Assembly (NCBI RefSeq): GCF_000718785.1 | Contig: NZ_JOCA01000028.1 | Location: 1-64,000 of the forward strand | From: Streptomyces sp. NRRL WC-3626 | Lineage (GTDB): Bacteria > Actinomycetota > Actinomycetes > Streptomycetales > Streptomycetaceae | DNA length: 64,000 nt | Direction: 5' to 3' | Shown here: in pieces, positions 54,026 through 63,339 of the stretch | Numbering within the stretch: the first letter of the stretch is position 1 | How the letters are laid out: every line of letters begins with the position of its first letter | The notes under the pieces: model-generated | What the model saw: only the letters and a program-made list of their open reading frames with translations | Told to the model about the DNA's origin: nothing | Database searches by the model: none | Made by a program: the position numbers and the translations under genes

Positions 54026-55519
54026 ATGACCTCCTCTTCTTCCCCTTCCCAGGACACCAAGCGCCTCGCGCACACCCACCCCGAGGGTCTTCGGGCCGAT
54101 GCCCTGATGGAAGAGGACGTCGCCTGGAGCCTCGATGTCGACGGAGAGCGGGACGGCGACCAGTTCGACCGCTCCGAGCGCGCGGCCCTGCGCCGTGTCG
54201 CGGGCCTCTCCACCGAGCTCGAGGACGTCACCGAGGTCGAGTACCGGCAGCTCCGCCTGGAGCGCGTCGTACTCGTCGGAGTGTGGACCTCGGGAACCGT
54301 GCAGGACGCGGAGAACTCCCTGGCAGAGCTCGCCGCCCTCGCGGAGACGGCCGGCGCCCTCGTCCTCGACGGTGTGATCCAGCGCCGCGACAAGCCCGAC
54401 GCCGCCACCTACATCGGCTCCGGCAAGGCGCAGGAACTGCGCGACGTCGTGCTGGATACGGGCGCGGACACCGTCATCTGTGACGGTGAGCTCAGCCCCG
54501 GCCAGCTGATCCACCTCGAGGACGTCGTCAAGGTCAAGGTCATCGACCGTACGGCCCTGATCCTCGACATCTTCGCCCAGCACGCCAAGTCCCGAGAGGG
54601 CAAGGCGCAGGTGGCGCTCGCGCAGATGCAGTACATGCTGCCGCGACTGCGCGGCTGGGGTCAGTCGCTGTCCCGGCAGATGGGCGGCGGCAAGGGCGGC
54701 GGCCTCGCCACCCGTGGTCCCGGTGAGACCAAGATCGAGACGGACCGGCGGCGGATCCGCGAGAAGATGGCGAAGATGCGCCGGGAGATCGCGGAGATGA
54801 AGACCGGCCGCGAGATCAAGCGCCAGGAGCGCAAGCGCCACAAGGTGCCGTCCGTCGCCATCGCGGGCTACACCAACGCCGGCAAGTCCTCGCTGCTCAA
54901 CCGCCTCACGGGCGCGGGCGTGCTGGTCGAGAACGCCCTGTTCGCGACCCTCGACCCGACCGTGCGCCGGGCCGAGACCCCGAGCGGACGGCTGTACACG
55001 CTGGCCGACACGGTCGGCTTCGTCCGGCACCTGCCGCACCACCTGGTCGAGGCGTTCCGCTCCACCATGGAGGAGGTCGGCGACGCCGACCTGATCCTGC
55101 ACGTGGTGGACGGTTCACACCCGGTCCCGGAGGAGCAGCTGGCCGCCGTGCGCGAGGTGATCAGGGACGTCGGCGCCACCGGCGTACCCGAGATCGTCGT
55201 GATCAACAAGGCCGACGCGGCCGACCCGCTGACCCTGCAGCGGCTGCTGCGGGTGGAGAAGCGCTCCATCGCGGTCTCGGCCCGCACCGGCCGGGGCATC
55301 ACGGAACTGCTGGCACTGATCGACGACGAACTGCCCCGCCCGTCCGTGGAGATCGAGGCACTCGTGCCCTACACCCACGGCAAGCTGGTCGCCCGCGCCC
55401 ACGACGAGGGCGAGGTGATCTCCGAGGAGCACACCACGGAGGGCACCCTGCTCAAGGTGCGGGTGCACGAGGAACTGGCGGCGGAACTCACGCCGTACGT
55501 CCCGACCCCGGCCGGCTGA
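54026..55519 (+). CDS. hflX: GTPase HflX
   Basis: A 497-residue ribosome-associated GTPase that rescues or splits stalled and hibernating ribosomes after heat or antibiotic stress. The N-terminal HflX domain includes ATYIGSGKAQEL and FAQHAKSREGKAQVALAQMQYMLPRL; the glycine-rich GGGKGGGLATRGPGETKIE follows. G motifs: GYTNAGKSSL (Lys287), DTVGFVRHLPH and NKAD. ATG 54026 with AAGGA 6 bases upstream. A terminator follows. Confidence 0.95.
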   Translation: MTSSSSPSQDTKRLAHTHPEGLRADALMEEDVAWSLDVDGERDGDQFDRSERAALRRVAGLSTELEDVTEVEYRQLRLERVVLVGVWTSGTVQDAENSLAELAALAETAGALVLDGVIQRRDKPDAATYIGSGKAQELRDVVLDTGADTVICDGELSPGQLIHLEDVVKVKVIDRTALILDIFAQHAKSREGKAQVALAQMQYMLPRLRGWGQSLSRQMGGGKGGGLATRGPGETKIETDRRRIREKMAKMRREIAEMKTGREIKRQERKRHKVPSVAIAGYTNAGKSSLLNRLTGAGVLVENALFATLDPTVRRAETPSGRLYTLADTVGFVRHLPHHLVEAFRSTMEEVGDADLILHVVDGSHPVPEEQLAAVREVIRDVGATGVPEIVVINKADAADPLTLQRLLRVEKRSIAVSARTGRGITELLALIDDELPRPSVEIEALVPYTHGKLVARAHDEGEVISEEHTTEGTLLKVRVHEELAAELTPYVPTPAG

Positions 55520-55536
55520 ACCACGCACGGCAGAGC

Positions 55537-55576
55537 GAAGGCCCGCCCCCTGCTCAACACAGGGAGGCGGGCCTTC
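55537..55576. terminator. Bidirectional terminator between hflX and a protease gene
   Basis: GAAGGCCCGCC and GGCGGGCCTTC form an 11-bp perfect stem with an inner CCTG/CAGG pairing. It lies 17 bases after hflX and 13 before the stop of the convergent protease gene, serving both. Confidence 0.8.
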
Positions 55577-55588
55577 CTCATGCGCGGA

Positions 55589-56797
55589 TCACTGACCGCC
55601 GTACGTCTTGCTCATGTTCTGGTACAGCGCTTCGGCGTCCTCACCGAGCTGCGGGCCCGCCAGCCAGGTGTTGTCCGTCGGGCCGATGGAGGTGTTGGAG
55701 ACCAGCACCGTCTCACCGTTCAGCACCCGGAACCAGCCGCCGCCGGACGAACCGCCGGTCATGGAGCAGCCGATCCGGTACATCGTCGGCAGGCCCGAAC
55801 CGAGCGAGAACCGGCCCGGGGCGTCGAGGCACTTGAACATCTGCAGGCCGTTGTAGGGAGGCGCCGCCGGGTAGCCCCAGGCACCCATCCGGCCCGCCTG
55901 CGCCGCGGACGGCGCGGAGAAGTCCACGTCCAGCGCGGCGCCGACCGTCTCCTCCAGCGACTTCGAGCCCTGCTCCGGCTTCACATGCAACACGGCGTAG
56001 TCGTACGCCGCCCCGTCGCCGCCGGACGACGAACCGCCCTGGATCCAACCGTTGGACGTCGAGGCCCAGTCCGCCCACCAGTTGCCGTAGGGGGCCATCT
56101 CGGCCGGGCTCGCGTTGCTCAGCTCCGCCTCGGACTTGCCGAGGTCGTTGTAGGCCGGGACGAAGGCGAGGTTGCGGTACCAGCCGCCGTTGCCACCCGC
56201 GTGCACACAGTGGCCGGCCGTCCAGACGAGGTTGGACCTGCCCGGATGGTTGACGTCCTTGATGACCGTGCCGGAACACACGGCCGGGCCGTCCGGGGAG
56301 TCGAAGAACACCTTGCCGACCGGTGCCGCGTTGTCGTGGTACGGCGTCTTCTCGGCCGCCGCCCGGACGGGAGCGGGCTCCGGGTCACTGACCCCCTGGG
56401 CCGCCTGGGCGTCCTTGACCGTGACGGTCTTGTCGGCCTCCTCGGCGGAGCGCATCCGCTCCGGCTTCCACAGGCCCTCGATCACCGGGTTGACGAAGTC
56501 CTCGGCCTCTCTGAGCCACTTGTCCTTGTCCCAGTCCTCCCAGCCGCCGTCCTTCCACTTGTCGACGTCGATCCCGTGCTCCTTGAGCTTGTCCGCGATG
56601 TCGGACGGGATCGTCACCTTGCCGCCGTCGCCGTCGGCTGCCTGGGACGCGGTGGCGTCGGGCTTGTCGTCGGCCTTGTTCTCCTCCGAACCGCCGCACG
56701 CGGTCGCCGTGAGCGCCAGCGAGGCGACGAGCCCCACTGCGCCGAGGACGGTGCGACGGCCACGCCCGACCGGCGCGGACGTACGTATGGAACGCAT
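55589..56797 (-). CDS. Trypsin-like serine protease lipoprotein (copy 1)
   Basis: A 402-residue exported protease of the trypsin clan. The lipoprotein signal ends at LTATAC (Cys34). A helical pro-region follows (LKEHGIDVDKWKDGGWEDW, then FVNPVIEGLW), about residues 60-125. The catalytic triad is His196 (VWTAGHC), Asp266 (AAYDYAVL) and Ser351 (GGSSGGGW). A Cys pair flanks CSGTV and TAGHC as in trypsins. It is paralogous to the next gene upstream over the entire length, so it arose by tandem duplication. Confidence 0.88.
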   Translation of the reverse strand: MRSIRTSAPVGRGRRTVLGAVGLVASLALTATACGGSEENKADDKPDATASQAADGDGGKVTIPSDIADKLKEHGIDVDKWKDGGWEDWDKDKWLREAEDFVNPVIEGLWKPERMRSAEEADKTVTVKDAQAAQGVSDPEPAPVRAAAEKTPYHDNAAPVGKVFFDSPDGPAVCSGTVIKDVNHPGRSNLVWTAGHCVHAGGNGGWYRNLAFVPAYNDLGKSEAELSNASPAEMAPYGNWWADWASTSNGWIQGGSSSGGDGAAYDYAVLHVKPEQGSKSLEETVGAALDVDFSAPSAAQAGRMGAWGYPAAPPYNGLQMFKCLDAPGRFSLGSGLPTMYRIGCSMTGGSSGGGWFRVLNGETVLVSNTSIGPTDNTWLAGPQLGEDAEALYQNMSKTYGGQ

Positions 56798-56912
56798 GGT
56801 GCGATGACCCCCCGTTTAAGCGAATGACTGCCCTGCCGCGCGGACGCCCGGCACCGCTGCCGGGACCCCGCCCGGTCCCGTGCGCCTGACGGCACGGGAC
56901 CGGGCACACCGG

Positions 56913-58130
56913 TCACTGACCGGCGAACTTCCCGCTGACCGCGTCGTACACGCCCTTGGCCTCGTCGCCCAGTCGCGGACCGGCCAGCCAGCCCGACGTG
57001 ACCGGGCCGATGGAGGTGTTGGACACCAGCGCCGGCTTTCCGTCCGAGGACGTCGTGACCCAGCCGCCACCGGACGAACCGGCGGTCATGCTGCACCCGA
57101 TGCGGTACATCGTCGGGTCCGACTGGTTGAGCGACAGCCGTCCCGGCTTGTCCTGGCAGCGGTAGAGCGTCTGTCCCTCGTACGGCGGGGCGGCCGGGTA
57201 GCCGATCGCCGTCAAGTCCTTCACCTTCGGCACAGCGGGAGCGTTGAAGTCCACCGGAAGCGCCGAACCGACGGTCTCCTCCAGCGACTTGCCGTCGCCG
57301 CCCTTCTCCGGCGTCACATGGATGACCGCGAAGTCGTACGAGGCTCCGTCACCGCCCGTCGAGCCGCCCTGCTCGATCCACTGGTCCGAGGTCTGCGCCC
57401 AGTCGCCCCACCAGACACCGTAGGGAGCGACCTCCTCCTTGGTGGCAGTCTCCAGCTCCTTCGCCGACTTGCCGCCGTCGTTGTACGACGGCACGAACGC
57501 GATGTTGCGGTACCAGCCGCCCTTCTTGCCCGCGTGCACGCAGTGCCCCGCCGTCCACACCATGTTGGACTTGCCCGGGTTGGCCGGGTCCTGCACGACC
57601 GTCGCCGAGCACACCATCGTGCCCTCGGGGGAGTCGAAGAACACCTTGCCCGCCGTGGGCGCGTTGGCGTGGTACGAGGCCGGAATCGCCTCGGCCTGCA
57701 CCGGCTCCGGGGTCGGGTCCGTCACGCCCTGGTCACCGGAGATGTCGCTCTCGTCGACCCCCTGGTCGGGCTCCTCGGCGTCCCGCATGCGGTCCGGGTC
57801 CCACAGGCCCTCGATGATCGGGTTGACGTAGTCCTGGGCCTCGCGCAGCCAGTCGTCCTTGCTCCAGTCCTTCCAGGCGCCGTCCTTCCACTTGTCGATG
57901 TCGATCCCGTGTTCCTTGAGCTGGTCCTTGATGTCGTCCGGGATCTTGAGCTTGCCGTCGTCGGCCGCGGCGGTCGCCGACCCCTCGCCCCCCGCGTCGG
58001 CGTCGCCCGAATCGCAGGCGGTGGCGGTGAGGGCGAGCGCAGAGGCGAGCGCGACAGCGGCCAGAACGGGGGAGGTCCGGCGAGCCCTCCCCCCTCGCCG
58101 AGCGGTGAACGACGGACGTATGGATCGCAT
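56913..58130 (-). CDS. Trypsin-like serine protease lipoprotein (copy 2)
   Basis: A 405-residue paralogue of the following gene. Lipobox LTATAC then DSGDADAGG; pro-region LKEHGIDIDKWKDGAWKDW and YVNPIIEGLWDPDRMRDAEE; triad His in VWTAGHCVHAG, Asp in ASYDFAVIHV, Ser in TAGSSGGGW. The start MRSIRPSFTARR at 58130 parallels MRSIRTSAPVGR of copy 1, which fixes both starts. Transcribed before copy 1 with a 115-base gap. Confidence 0.88.
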   Translation of the reverse strand: MRSIRPSFTARRGGRARRTSPVLAAVALASALALTATACDSGDADAGGEGSATAAADDGKLKIPDDIKDQLKEHGIDIDKWKDGAWKDWSKDDWLREAQDYVNPIIEGLWDPDRMRDAEEPDQGVDESDISGDQGVTDPTPEPVQAEAIPASYHANAPTAGKVFFDSPEGTMVCSATVVQDPANPGKSNMVWTAGHCVHAGKKGGWYRNIAFVPSYNDGGKSAKELETATKEEVAPYGVWWGDWAQTSDQWIEQGGSTGGDGASYDFAVIHVTPEKGGDGKSLEETVGSALPVDFNAPAVPKVKDLTAIGYPAAPPYEGQTLYRCQDKPGRLSLNQSDPTMYRIGCSMTAGSSGGGWVTTSSDGKPALVSNTSIGPVTSGWLAGPRLGDEAKGVYDAVSGKFAGQ

Positions 58131-58596
58131 GATCTGACTCCCCCTGGAATGAACGAACTTGGCGCTTCGGCCGTGTTCCCGCCCGATCCGCACCGGATCC
58201 GAGAGGCGCTCCCACGGCCTTCGGGAACGGCATCACACACTATGCGCTCGCCGTGGGGGACGTCCGACGGAACGGCAACGGTTCGGCTACAAGCCGTCTG
58301 ACCTGGCCGATCGTCCGGAGATCGGCCGATTTGAGGCCGGTGCCCCCGAGTTGCCGGCCCACCCGGCCAGGGATCCCGGGGGCATCCCGTAACCCGGCGG
58401 GCGGTCCGGGGTTGGTAGCTGTGAGGGGCCGCCGCCCGCGCGCGGATTCCCCCTTGTCACCACTTCACCTACCGTCACCAGCCGCACCGGACGCCCCGTC
58501 TCTCCGATCGCCGTCGAGCCCGGCCGGGCCGGCGGCCGGACACCGTGTCCCCGGACCCTCACCGCACCACCCGGACCGCTCCCCGAGGACCTGCCC
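58131..58596. other. Intergenic region between protease copy 2 and the siderophore genes
   Basis: About 465 bases, divergent promoters for both neighbours. No gene is supported, and no DmdR/IdeR iron box (TTAGGTTAGGCTAACCTAA type) is seen by eye despite the siderophore genes downstream. Confidence 0.5.
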
Positions 58597-60564
58597 TTGC
58601 ACACCACCCCCACACCGGCCGACCGCACCAACTCCCTGGTTCCCCACCAGGACGGGAAGCCGCCCCTCACCGAGTGGCTCACGAGTACCGGCACCAGCCC
58701 TCTGGACCACCCCGACCCCGACACGGCGGCGCAGGCGGCGGGCGTGGAGAACCTCCTGCGCTGCTGGGTGCGCGAGACCGGCGTTCCCGCCCCGGACGGT
58801 GACGTGCTGCGTCTCTCCCTCCCGGCCGACGGCATGGCCCTGCTCGTCCCCGTCCTGTACTGGTCCCCGACCGGCCTGCACCGCTTCGGCCTCCCCCGTC
58901 TGGCCGACGCCCCGGCTTCCGCGCCACCGGTCGACGCGGTCCTGCTCGCCGCCCTCCTCGGCCGGGAGAACGCCGGAGCCCACAGCCGGGCGAACGCCGC
59001 CCTTCTCGGCCGGGAGAACACCGGCAGCCACAGCCGAGGGAACGCCGCTCTCCTCGGCCGGAGCAACACCGGCGGCCACAGCCGGGAGTACGTCAGCAGC
59101 CACCAACCGGTAGGTCCGTCGGCCGACGACGGCACCGCCCTCGTCGCGCGCGTCGCCGACTCCGTTCGGCGAGTCGCCGCCTTCCTCAGCGACCGCCGTG
59201 AGAACACCGCCGACCACCCCGATCTCTTCCTCGCCGCGGAACAGGCACTCGTCCTCGGGCATCCGCTGCACCCGGACCCGAAGAGCCGTGACGGCCTCTC
59301 CGACGCCGAAGCACAGCGGTACTCGCCCGAGTCGCGCGGCTCCTTTCCCCTGCACTGGATCGCCATCGCCCCCTCTCTGCTCGCCACCGGCTCCGCCTGG
59401 ACCGAACGCGGACGCCCCGTCACCGCGACCCACCTCACCGCACGTCTCGCCGGCACCGGACTGCCGCTGCCCGACGGCTATGCCGTGCTGCCCCTGCACC
59501 CCTGGCAATGGCGCCAACTCCACCTCCGCCCCGAACCCCACGCCCTGCTGGGCGCCGGACTGCTCCGCGACCTCGGTGCTCACGGCGCTCCCTGGTTTCC
59601 CACCTCCTCCGTACGCACCGTCCACCGCACCGGCGCTCCCGCGATGCTGAAACTGTCACTGGGCCTGCGCATCACCAACTCCCGCCGCGAGAACCTCCGC
59701 AAGGAACTCCACCGAGGTGTCGAGGTCCACCGACTCCTGCGCACCGGACTGTCCCAGCAGTGGCGGGCCGCACACCCGGGCTTCGACATCGTCCGCGACC
59801 CGGCTTGGATCGCCGTCAACACACCGGACGGTGACCCCGTGCCGGGACTCGACGCCGTGATCCGGCACAACCCCTTCCAGCCGCTCGACGACGTCACCTG
59901 CGTCGCCGGTCTCGTCTCGCCGCGCCCCCGACCCGACGGCCGTACGGTGTCCCGGCTGGCCGAGATCGTCGCCCGCCTCGCCGCCCGAACGGGACGACCG
60001 TCCGGAGCCGTTGCCGCCGAGTGGTTCCTGCGGTACCTCGAGCACGTGATGCGGCCCGTGCTGTGGCTGGACGGAGAGGCCGGAATCGCCCTCGAGGCAC
60101 ATCAGCAGAACACCCTGCTCCTGCTGGACAGCGACGGTTGGCCTGCGGGCGGCCGCTACCGGGACAACCAGGGCTACTACTTCCGCGAGTCGCGACGCGC
60201 GGAACTCGACGCCCGGCTCCCCGGCATCGGCAAGCACAGCGACACCTTCGTCTCCGACGATGTCACCGACGAACGCTTCGCCTACTACCTCGGCATCAAC
60301 AACGTCTTCGGTCTCGTCGGAGCCCTGGGATCCCAGCGCCTGGCCGACGAACGGCTGCTGCTCGCCGCCCTCCGCAGATTCCTCGCCGGAGTTTCCACCG
60401 GGCCCGCCCGCACGCGCAGCACGCTGCCTGCCCGCCTGCTCGACTCACCCGTCCTGCGCTGCAAGGCGAATCTGCTGACCCGCCTGCACGGCCTCGACGA
60501 ACTCGTCGGCCCGGTCGACACCCAGTCCGTCTATGTCACCATCACCAACCCCCTCCACTCGTGA
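58597..60564 (+). CDS. IucA/IucC-family NRPS-independent siderophore synthetase
   Basis: A 655-residue NIS synthetase that joins a carboxylate to an amine or alcohol via acyl-adenylate. Conserved IucA/IucC stretches: GYAVLPLHPWQWRQL, KLSLGLRITNSRRENLRKELHRGVEV, LEAHQQNTLLL and the FhuF-like C-terminal domain RDNQGYYFRESRRAE to KANLLTRLHGLDEL. An in-frame 3 x 16-residue repeat (LGRENTGSHSRGNAAL type) sits at residues 121-168 in the N-terminal domain. The start is listed as TTG/first Met-like codon at 58597 following GAGGACCTGCCC; uncertain by a few codons. The stop overlaps the next gene by GTGA. Confidence 0.9.
   Translation: MHTTPTPADRTNSLVPHQDGKPPLTEWLTSTGTSPLDHPDPDTAAQAAGVENLLRCWVRETGVPAPDGDVLRLSLPADGMALLVPVLYWSPTGLHRFGLPRLADAPASAPPVDAVLLAALLGRENAGAHSRANAALLGRENTGSHSRGNAALLGRSNTGGHSREYVSSHQPVGPSADDGTALVARVADSVRRVAAFLSDRRENTADHPDLFLAAEQALVLGHPLHPDPKSRDGLSDAEAQRYSPESRGSFPLHWIAIAPSLLATGSAWTERGRPVTATHLTARLAGTGLPLPDGYAVLPLHPWQWRQLHLRPEPHALLGAGLLRDLGAHGAPWFPTSSVRTVHRTGAPAMLKLSLGLRITNSRRENLRKELHRGVEVHRLLRTGLSQQWRAAHPGFDIVRDPAWIAVNTPDGDPVPGLDAVIRHNPFQPLDDVTCVAGLVSPRPRPDGRTVSRLAEIVARLAARTGRPSGAVAAEWFLRYLEHVMRPVLWLDGEAGIALEAHQQNTLLLLDSDGWPAGGRYRDNQGYYFRESRRAELDARLPGIGKHSDTFVSDDVTDERFAYYLGINNVFGLVGALGSQRLADERLLLAALRRFLAGVSTGPARTRSTLPARLLDSPVLRCKANLLTRLHGLDELVGPVDTQSVYVTITNPLHS
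58957..59100 (+). repeat. Three 48-bp in-frame tandem repeats inside the siderophore synthetase
   Basis: Units at 58957-59004, 59005-59052 and 59053-59100, each starting CTCGGCCGG and encoding L-G-R-(E/S)-N-(A/T)-G-x-H-S-R-x. The first two are more alike than the third. The repeats keep the frame and lengthen the linker after the N-terminal beta region. Confidence 0.85.
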
Positions 60565-61130
60565 TCTCCGCCCACATCGGCGACTGGGGCCCCGTCTGCA
60601 CCCCCGCGGGCCGCTTCCGGCTCGCCCCTGTCCGTATCGAACGCGATCTGCCCGTCCTGGCACGGTGGATGAACGACCCCGCTGTCGCCCGGTTCTGGGA
60701 ACTCGCAGGACCGCCGGCCGTGACGGCCGACCACATCCGGTCCCAACTCGCCGATGCGGGACGCAGCGTCCCGTGCATAGGCGTGCTGGACGGTATGCCG
60801 ATGAGCTACTGGGAGATCTACCGCGCGGATCTCGACCCCCTGGCCCACCACTATCCGGCCCGACCGCACGACACGGGTCTGCACGTCCTCATCGGTGCCG
60901 TCGGCGACCGCGGGCGAGGCCTGGGCAGCATTCTGCTCAGAGCGGTCGCCGACCTCGCCCTGGCCAGAAGGCCCGCCTCACCACGTGTCGTCGCGGAGCC
61001 CGACCTTCGCAACATTCCCTCCGTCACCGCCTTCCTCAACGCCGGCTTCTACTTCTCGGCCGAGACCACCATGCCCACCAAACGAGCCGCCCTCATGGTC
61101 CGCGACCGGTCCCTGTGTCATCTGATGTAG
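60561..61130 (+). CDS. IucB-like siderophore acyltransferase (GNAT)
   Basis: A 189-residue GNAT-fold N-acyltransferase of the AlcB/IucB/RhbD group that acetylates (hydroxy)diamines in hydroxamate siderophore synthesis. Key parts: DLPVLARWMNDPAVARFWELAG, GMPMSYWEIYRADLDPLAHHYPARPHDTGLHVLIG and RGRGLGSILLRAVADLAL (acetyl-CoA loop), then RVVAEPDLRNIPSVTAFLNAGF. The GTG overlaps the synthetase stop (GTGA). A monooxygenase and decarboxylase are not present in the flanks. Confidence 0.88.
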   Translation: MISAHIGDWGPVCTPAGRFRLAPVRIERDLPVLARWMNDPAVARFWELAGPPAVTADHIRSQLADAGRSVPCIGVLDGMPMSYWEIYRADLDPLAHHYPARPHDTGLHVLIGAVGDRGRGLGSILLRAVADLALARRPASPRVVAEPDLRNIPSVTAFLNAGFYFSAETTMPTKRAALMVRDRSLCHLM

Positions 61131-61359
61131 CGCTCCGTCACTGCTCTTTCACATGTGGTACACCGGCCGCGCCGTCGCGGTTCCCACTCGTGCCGCGGCA
61201 ATTTCCCGGCCGGCGGCTCCGCACCAGCGGTACGGCCGGGGGGCCGCACCCACCCGTCACCCCTCGCCCCGCCTCGCAGAGGAGCCCCGTCTTGATCGCA
61301 CCTCCGGCGTTCGCCGTGATCGCACGAATGTCAGTGCCGGGTCGTAGGGTGGTCGCGCT

Positions 61360-63339
61360 ATGACGAAGCCCTCACTCCCCGAACTCCTGCACGCTGCCGT
61401 CACCGCCGTCGGCGGTACGGAGCGTCCCGGCCAGGTGACCATGGCCGAAGCCGTCGCCGAGGCGATCGACGACAGCGCCCATCTGCTGGTCCAGGCCGGC
61501 ACCGGAACCGGAAAGTCACTCGGATATCTGGTGCCCGCTCTCGCGCAGGGGGAGCGGGTCGTCGTGGCGACGGCCACGCTGGCCCTGCAGCGCCAGCTGG
61601 TGGAGCGAGACCTGCCGCGCACGGTGGATGCCCTGCATCCCCTGCTGCGCCGCCGCCCGGAGTTCGCGATGCTCAAGGGCCGTTCCAACTACCTGTGTCT
61701 GCACCGGCTCCACGAGGGCGTGCCCCAGGACGAGGAGGAAGGCCTCTTCGACCAGTTCGAGGCGGCCGCGCCCACCAGCAAACTGGGCCAGGACCTCCTG
61801 CGTCTGCGTGACTGGTCCGACGAGACGGAGACCGGAGACCGCGACGACCTCACGCCGGGCGTGTCCGACCGGGCCTGGTCCCAGGTGTCGGTGTCGTCCC
61901 GGGAGTGCCTGGGCGCCACGAAGTGCGCCTACGGCGCCGAGTGCTTCGCCGAGGCGGCCCGCGAGCGCGCCAAGCTGGCCGAGGTGATCGTCACCAATCA
62001 CGCCCTGCTCGCGATCGACGCCATCGAGGGCGCGCCGGTTCTGCCGCAGCACGAGGTGCTGATCGTCGACGAGGCCCATGAGCTGGTGTCCAGGGTCACT
62101 GGAGTCGCCACGGGAGAGCTCACCCCCGGGCAGGTCAACCGGGCCGTGCGGCGCGCGGCGAAGCTGGTCAACGAGAAGGCGGCCGACCAGCTCCAGACCG
62201 CAGCCGAAGGGTTCGAGCGGCTGATGGAGCTGGCTCTCCCCGGCCGGCTGGAGGAGATCCCGGAGGATCTCGGATACGCGCTGATGGCGCTGCGCGATGC
62301 CTGCCGCACCGTGATCTCCGCGATCGGGAGCACCCGGGACAAGTCCGTCCAGGACGAGGACGCGGTCCGTAAGCAGGCACTGGCCTCGGTGGAGAGCGTC
62401 CACGACGTGGCCGAGCGGATCACCCACGGTTCGGAATGGGACGTGGTCTGGTACGAGCGGCATGACCGCTTCGGCGCGTCCCTGCGCGTCGCCCCCATGT
62501 CCGTCTCGGGACTGCTGCGGGAGAAGCTCTTCACGGACCGCTCCGTCGTCCTGACCTCCGCGACGCTGAAGCTGGGCGGCGACTTCAACGGGGTGGGTGC
62601 GTCCCTGGGGCTCGGCCCCGAGGGCACCGAAGGGGACGACCTTCCGCAGTGGAAGGGTGTCGACGTCGGTTCGCCGTTCGACTACCCCCGGCAGGGCATC
62701 CTCTACGTCGCGAAGCATCTGGCGCGCCCGGCCCGTGACGGCGATCGCGGTGACATGCTGGACGAGCTCACGGAACTGATCCAGGCGGCGGGCGGCCGCA
62801 CGCTGGGGCTGTTCTCCTCGATGCGGGCGGCGCAACTCGCAGCCGAGGAGCTGCGCTCCCGGATTCCGGAGTTCCCCATCCTCCTCCAGGGTGAGGAGAC
62901 GCTCGGCGAACTGATCAAGAACTTCGCGGCCGACCCGAAGACGTGCCTCTTCGGCACGCTGTCGCTCTGGCAGGGCGTGGACGTACCCGGCCCGAGCTGC
63001 CAGCTGGTGGTCATGGACAAGATCCCCTTCCCGCGCCCGGACGACCCCTTGATGAGTGCCCGCCAGAAGGCCGTGGAGGAGGCCGGCGGCAACGGCTTCA
63101 TGGCGGTCGCCGCCACTCACGCGGCGCTGCTCATGGCACAGGGCGCCGGCCGCCTCGTTCGCGCGTCGGGCGACCGGGGCGTGGTGGCCGTACTGGACCA
63201 GCGGCTGGCCACGGCCCGTTACGGCAGCTATCTGAAGGCATCGCTGCCCGACTTCTGGTACACCACGGACCGCAACCAGGTCAGGAAGTCCCTGACGGCG
63301 ATCGACGCGGCGGCGAAGGCCCAGCAGCCGGCGGAGTGA
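61360..63339 (+). CDS. dinG: DinG-type ATP-dependent helicase
   Basis: A 659-residue XPD-like superfamily 2 helicase. Motif I is QAGTGTGKSLGYL (Lys52), the DEAH box is VLIVDEAHEL, and four cysteines (YLC, ECLGATKCAYGAECF) lie in the Fe-S region near residues 108 and 184-197, consistent with a cluster. C-terminal motifs: GLFSSMRAAQLA, LFGTLSLWQGVDVPG and AQGAGRLVRASGDRG. DinG unwinds R-loops and D-loops after damage. ATG 61360. No clear LexA box is seen upstream, though lexA is next. Confidence 0.93.
   Translation: MTKPSLPELLHAAVTAVGGTERPGQVTMAEAVAEAIDDSAHLLVQAGTGTGKSLGYLVPALAQGERVVVATATLALQRQLVERDLPRTVDALHPLLRRRPEFAMLKGRSNYLCLHRLHEGVPQDEEEGLFDQFEAAAPTSKLGQDLLRLRDWSDETETGDRDDLTPGVSDRAWSQVSVSSRECLGATKCAYGAECFAEAARERAKLAEVIVTNHALLAIDAIEGAPVLPQHEVLIVDEAHELVSRVTGVATGELTPGQVNRAVRRAAKLVNEKAADQLQTAAEGFERLMELALPGRLEEIPEDLGYALMALRDACRTVISAIGSTRDKSVQDEDAVRKQALASVESVHDVAERITHGSEWDVVWYERHDRFGASLRVAPMSVSGLLREKLFTDRSVVLTSATLKLGGDFNGVGASLGLGPEGTEGDDLPQWKGVDVGSPFDYPRQGILYVAKHLARPARDGDRGDMLDELTELIQAAGGRTLGLFSSMRAAQLAAEELRSRIPEFPILLQGEETLGELIKNFAADPKTCLFGTLSLWQGVDVPGPSCQLVVMDKIPFPRPDDPLMSARQKAVEEAGGNGFMAVAATHAALLMAQGAGRLVRASGDRGVVAVLDQRLATARYGSYLKASLPDFWYTTDRNQVRKSLTAIDAAAKAQQPAE

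Noticed and set aside
58131..58596. DmdR/IdeR iron box upstream of the siderophore genes
   Set aside because: No sequence near TTAGGTTAGGCTAACCTAA was found on either strand.
61131..61359. LexA box in front of dinG
   Set aside because: No GAAC-N4-GTTC-like dyad found by eye within the 229-base gap, so SOS control of dinG is not claimed.
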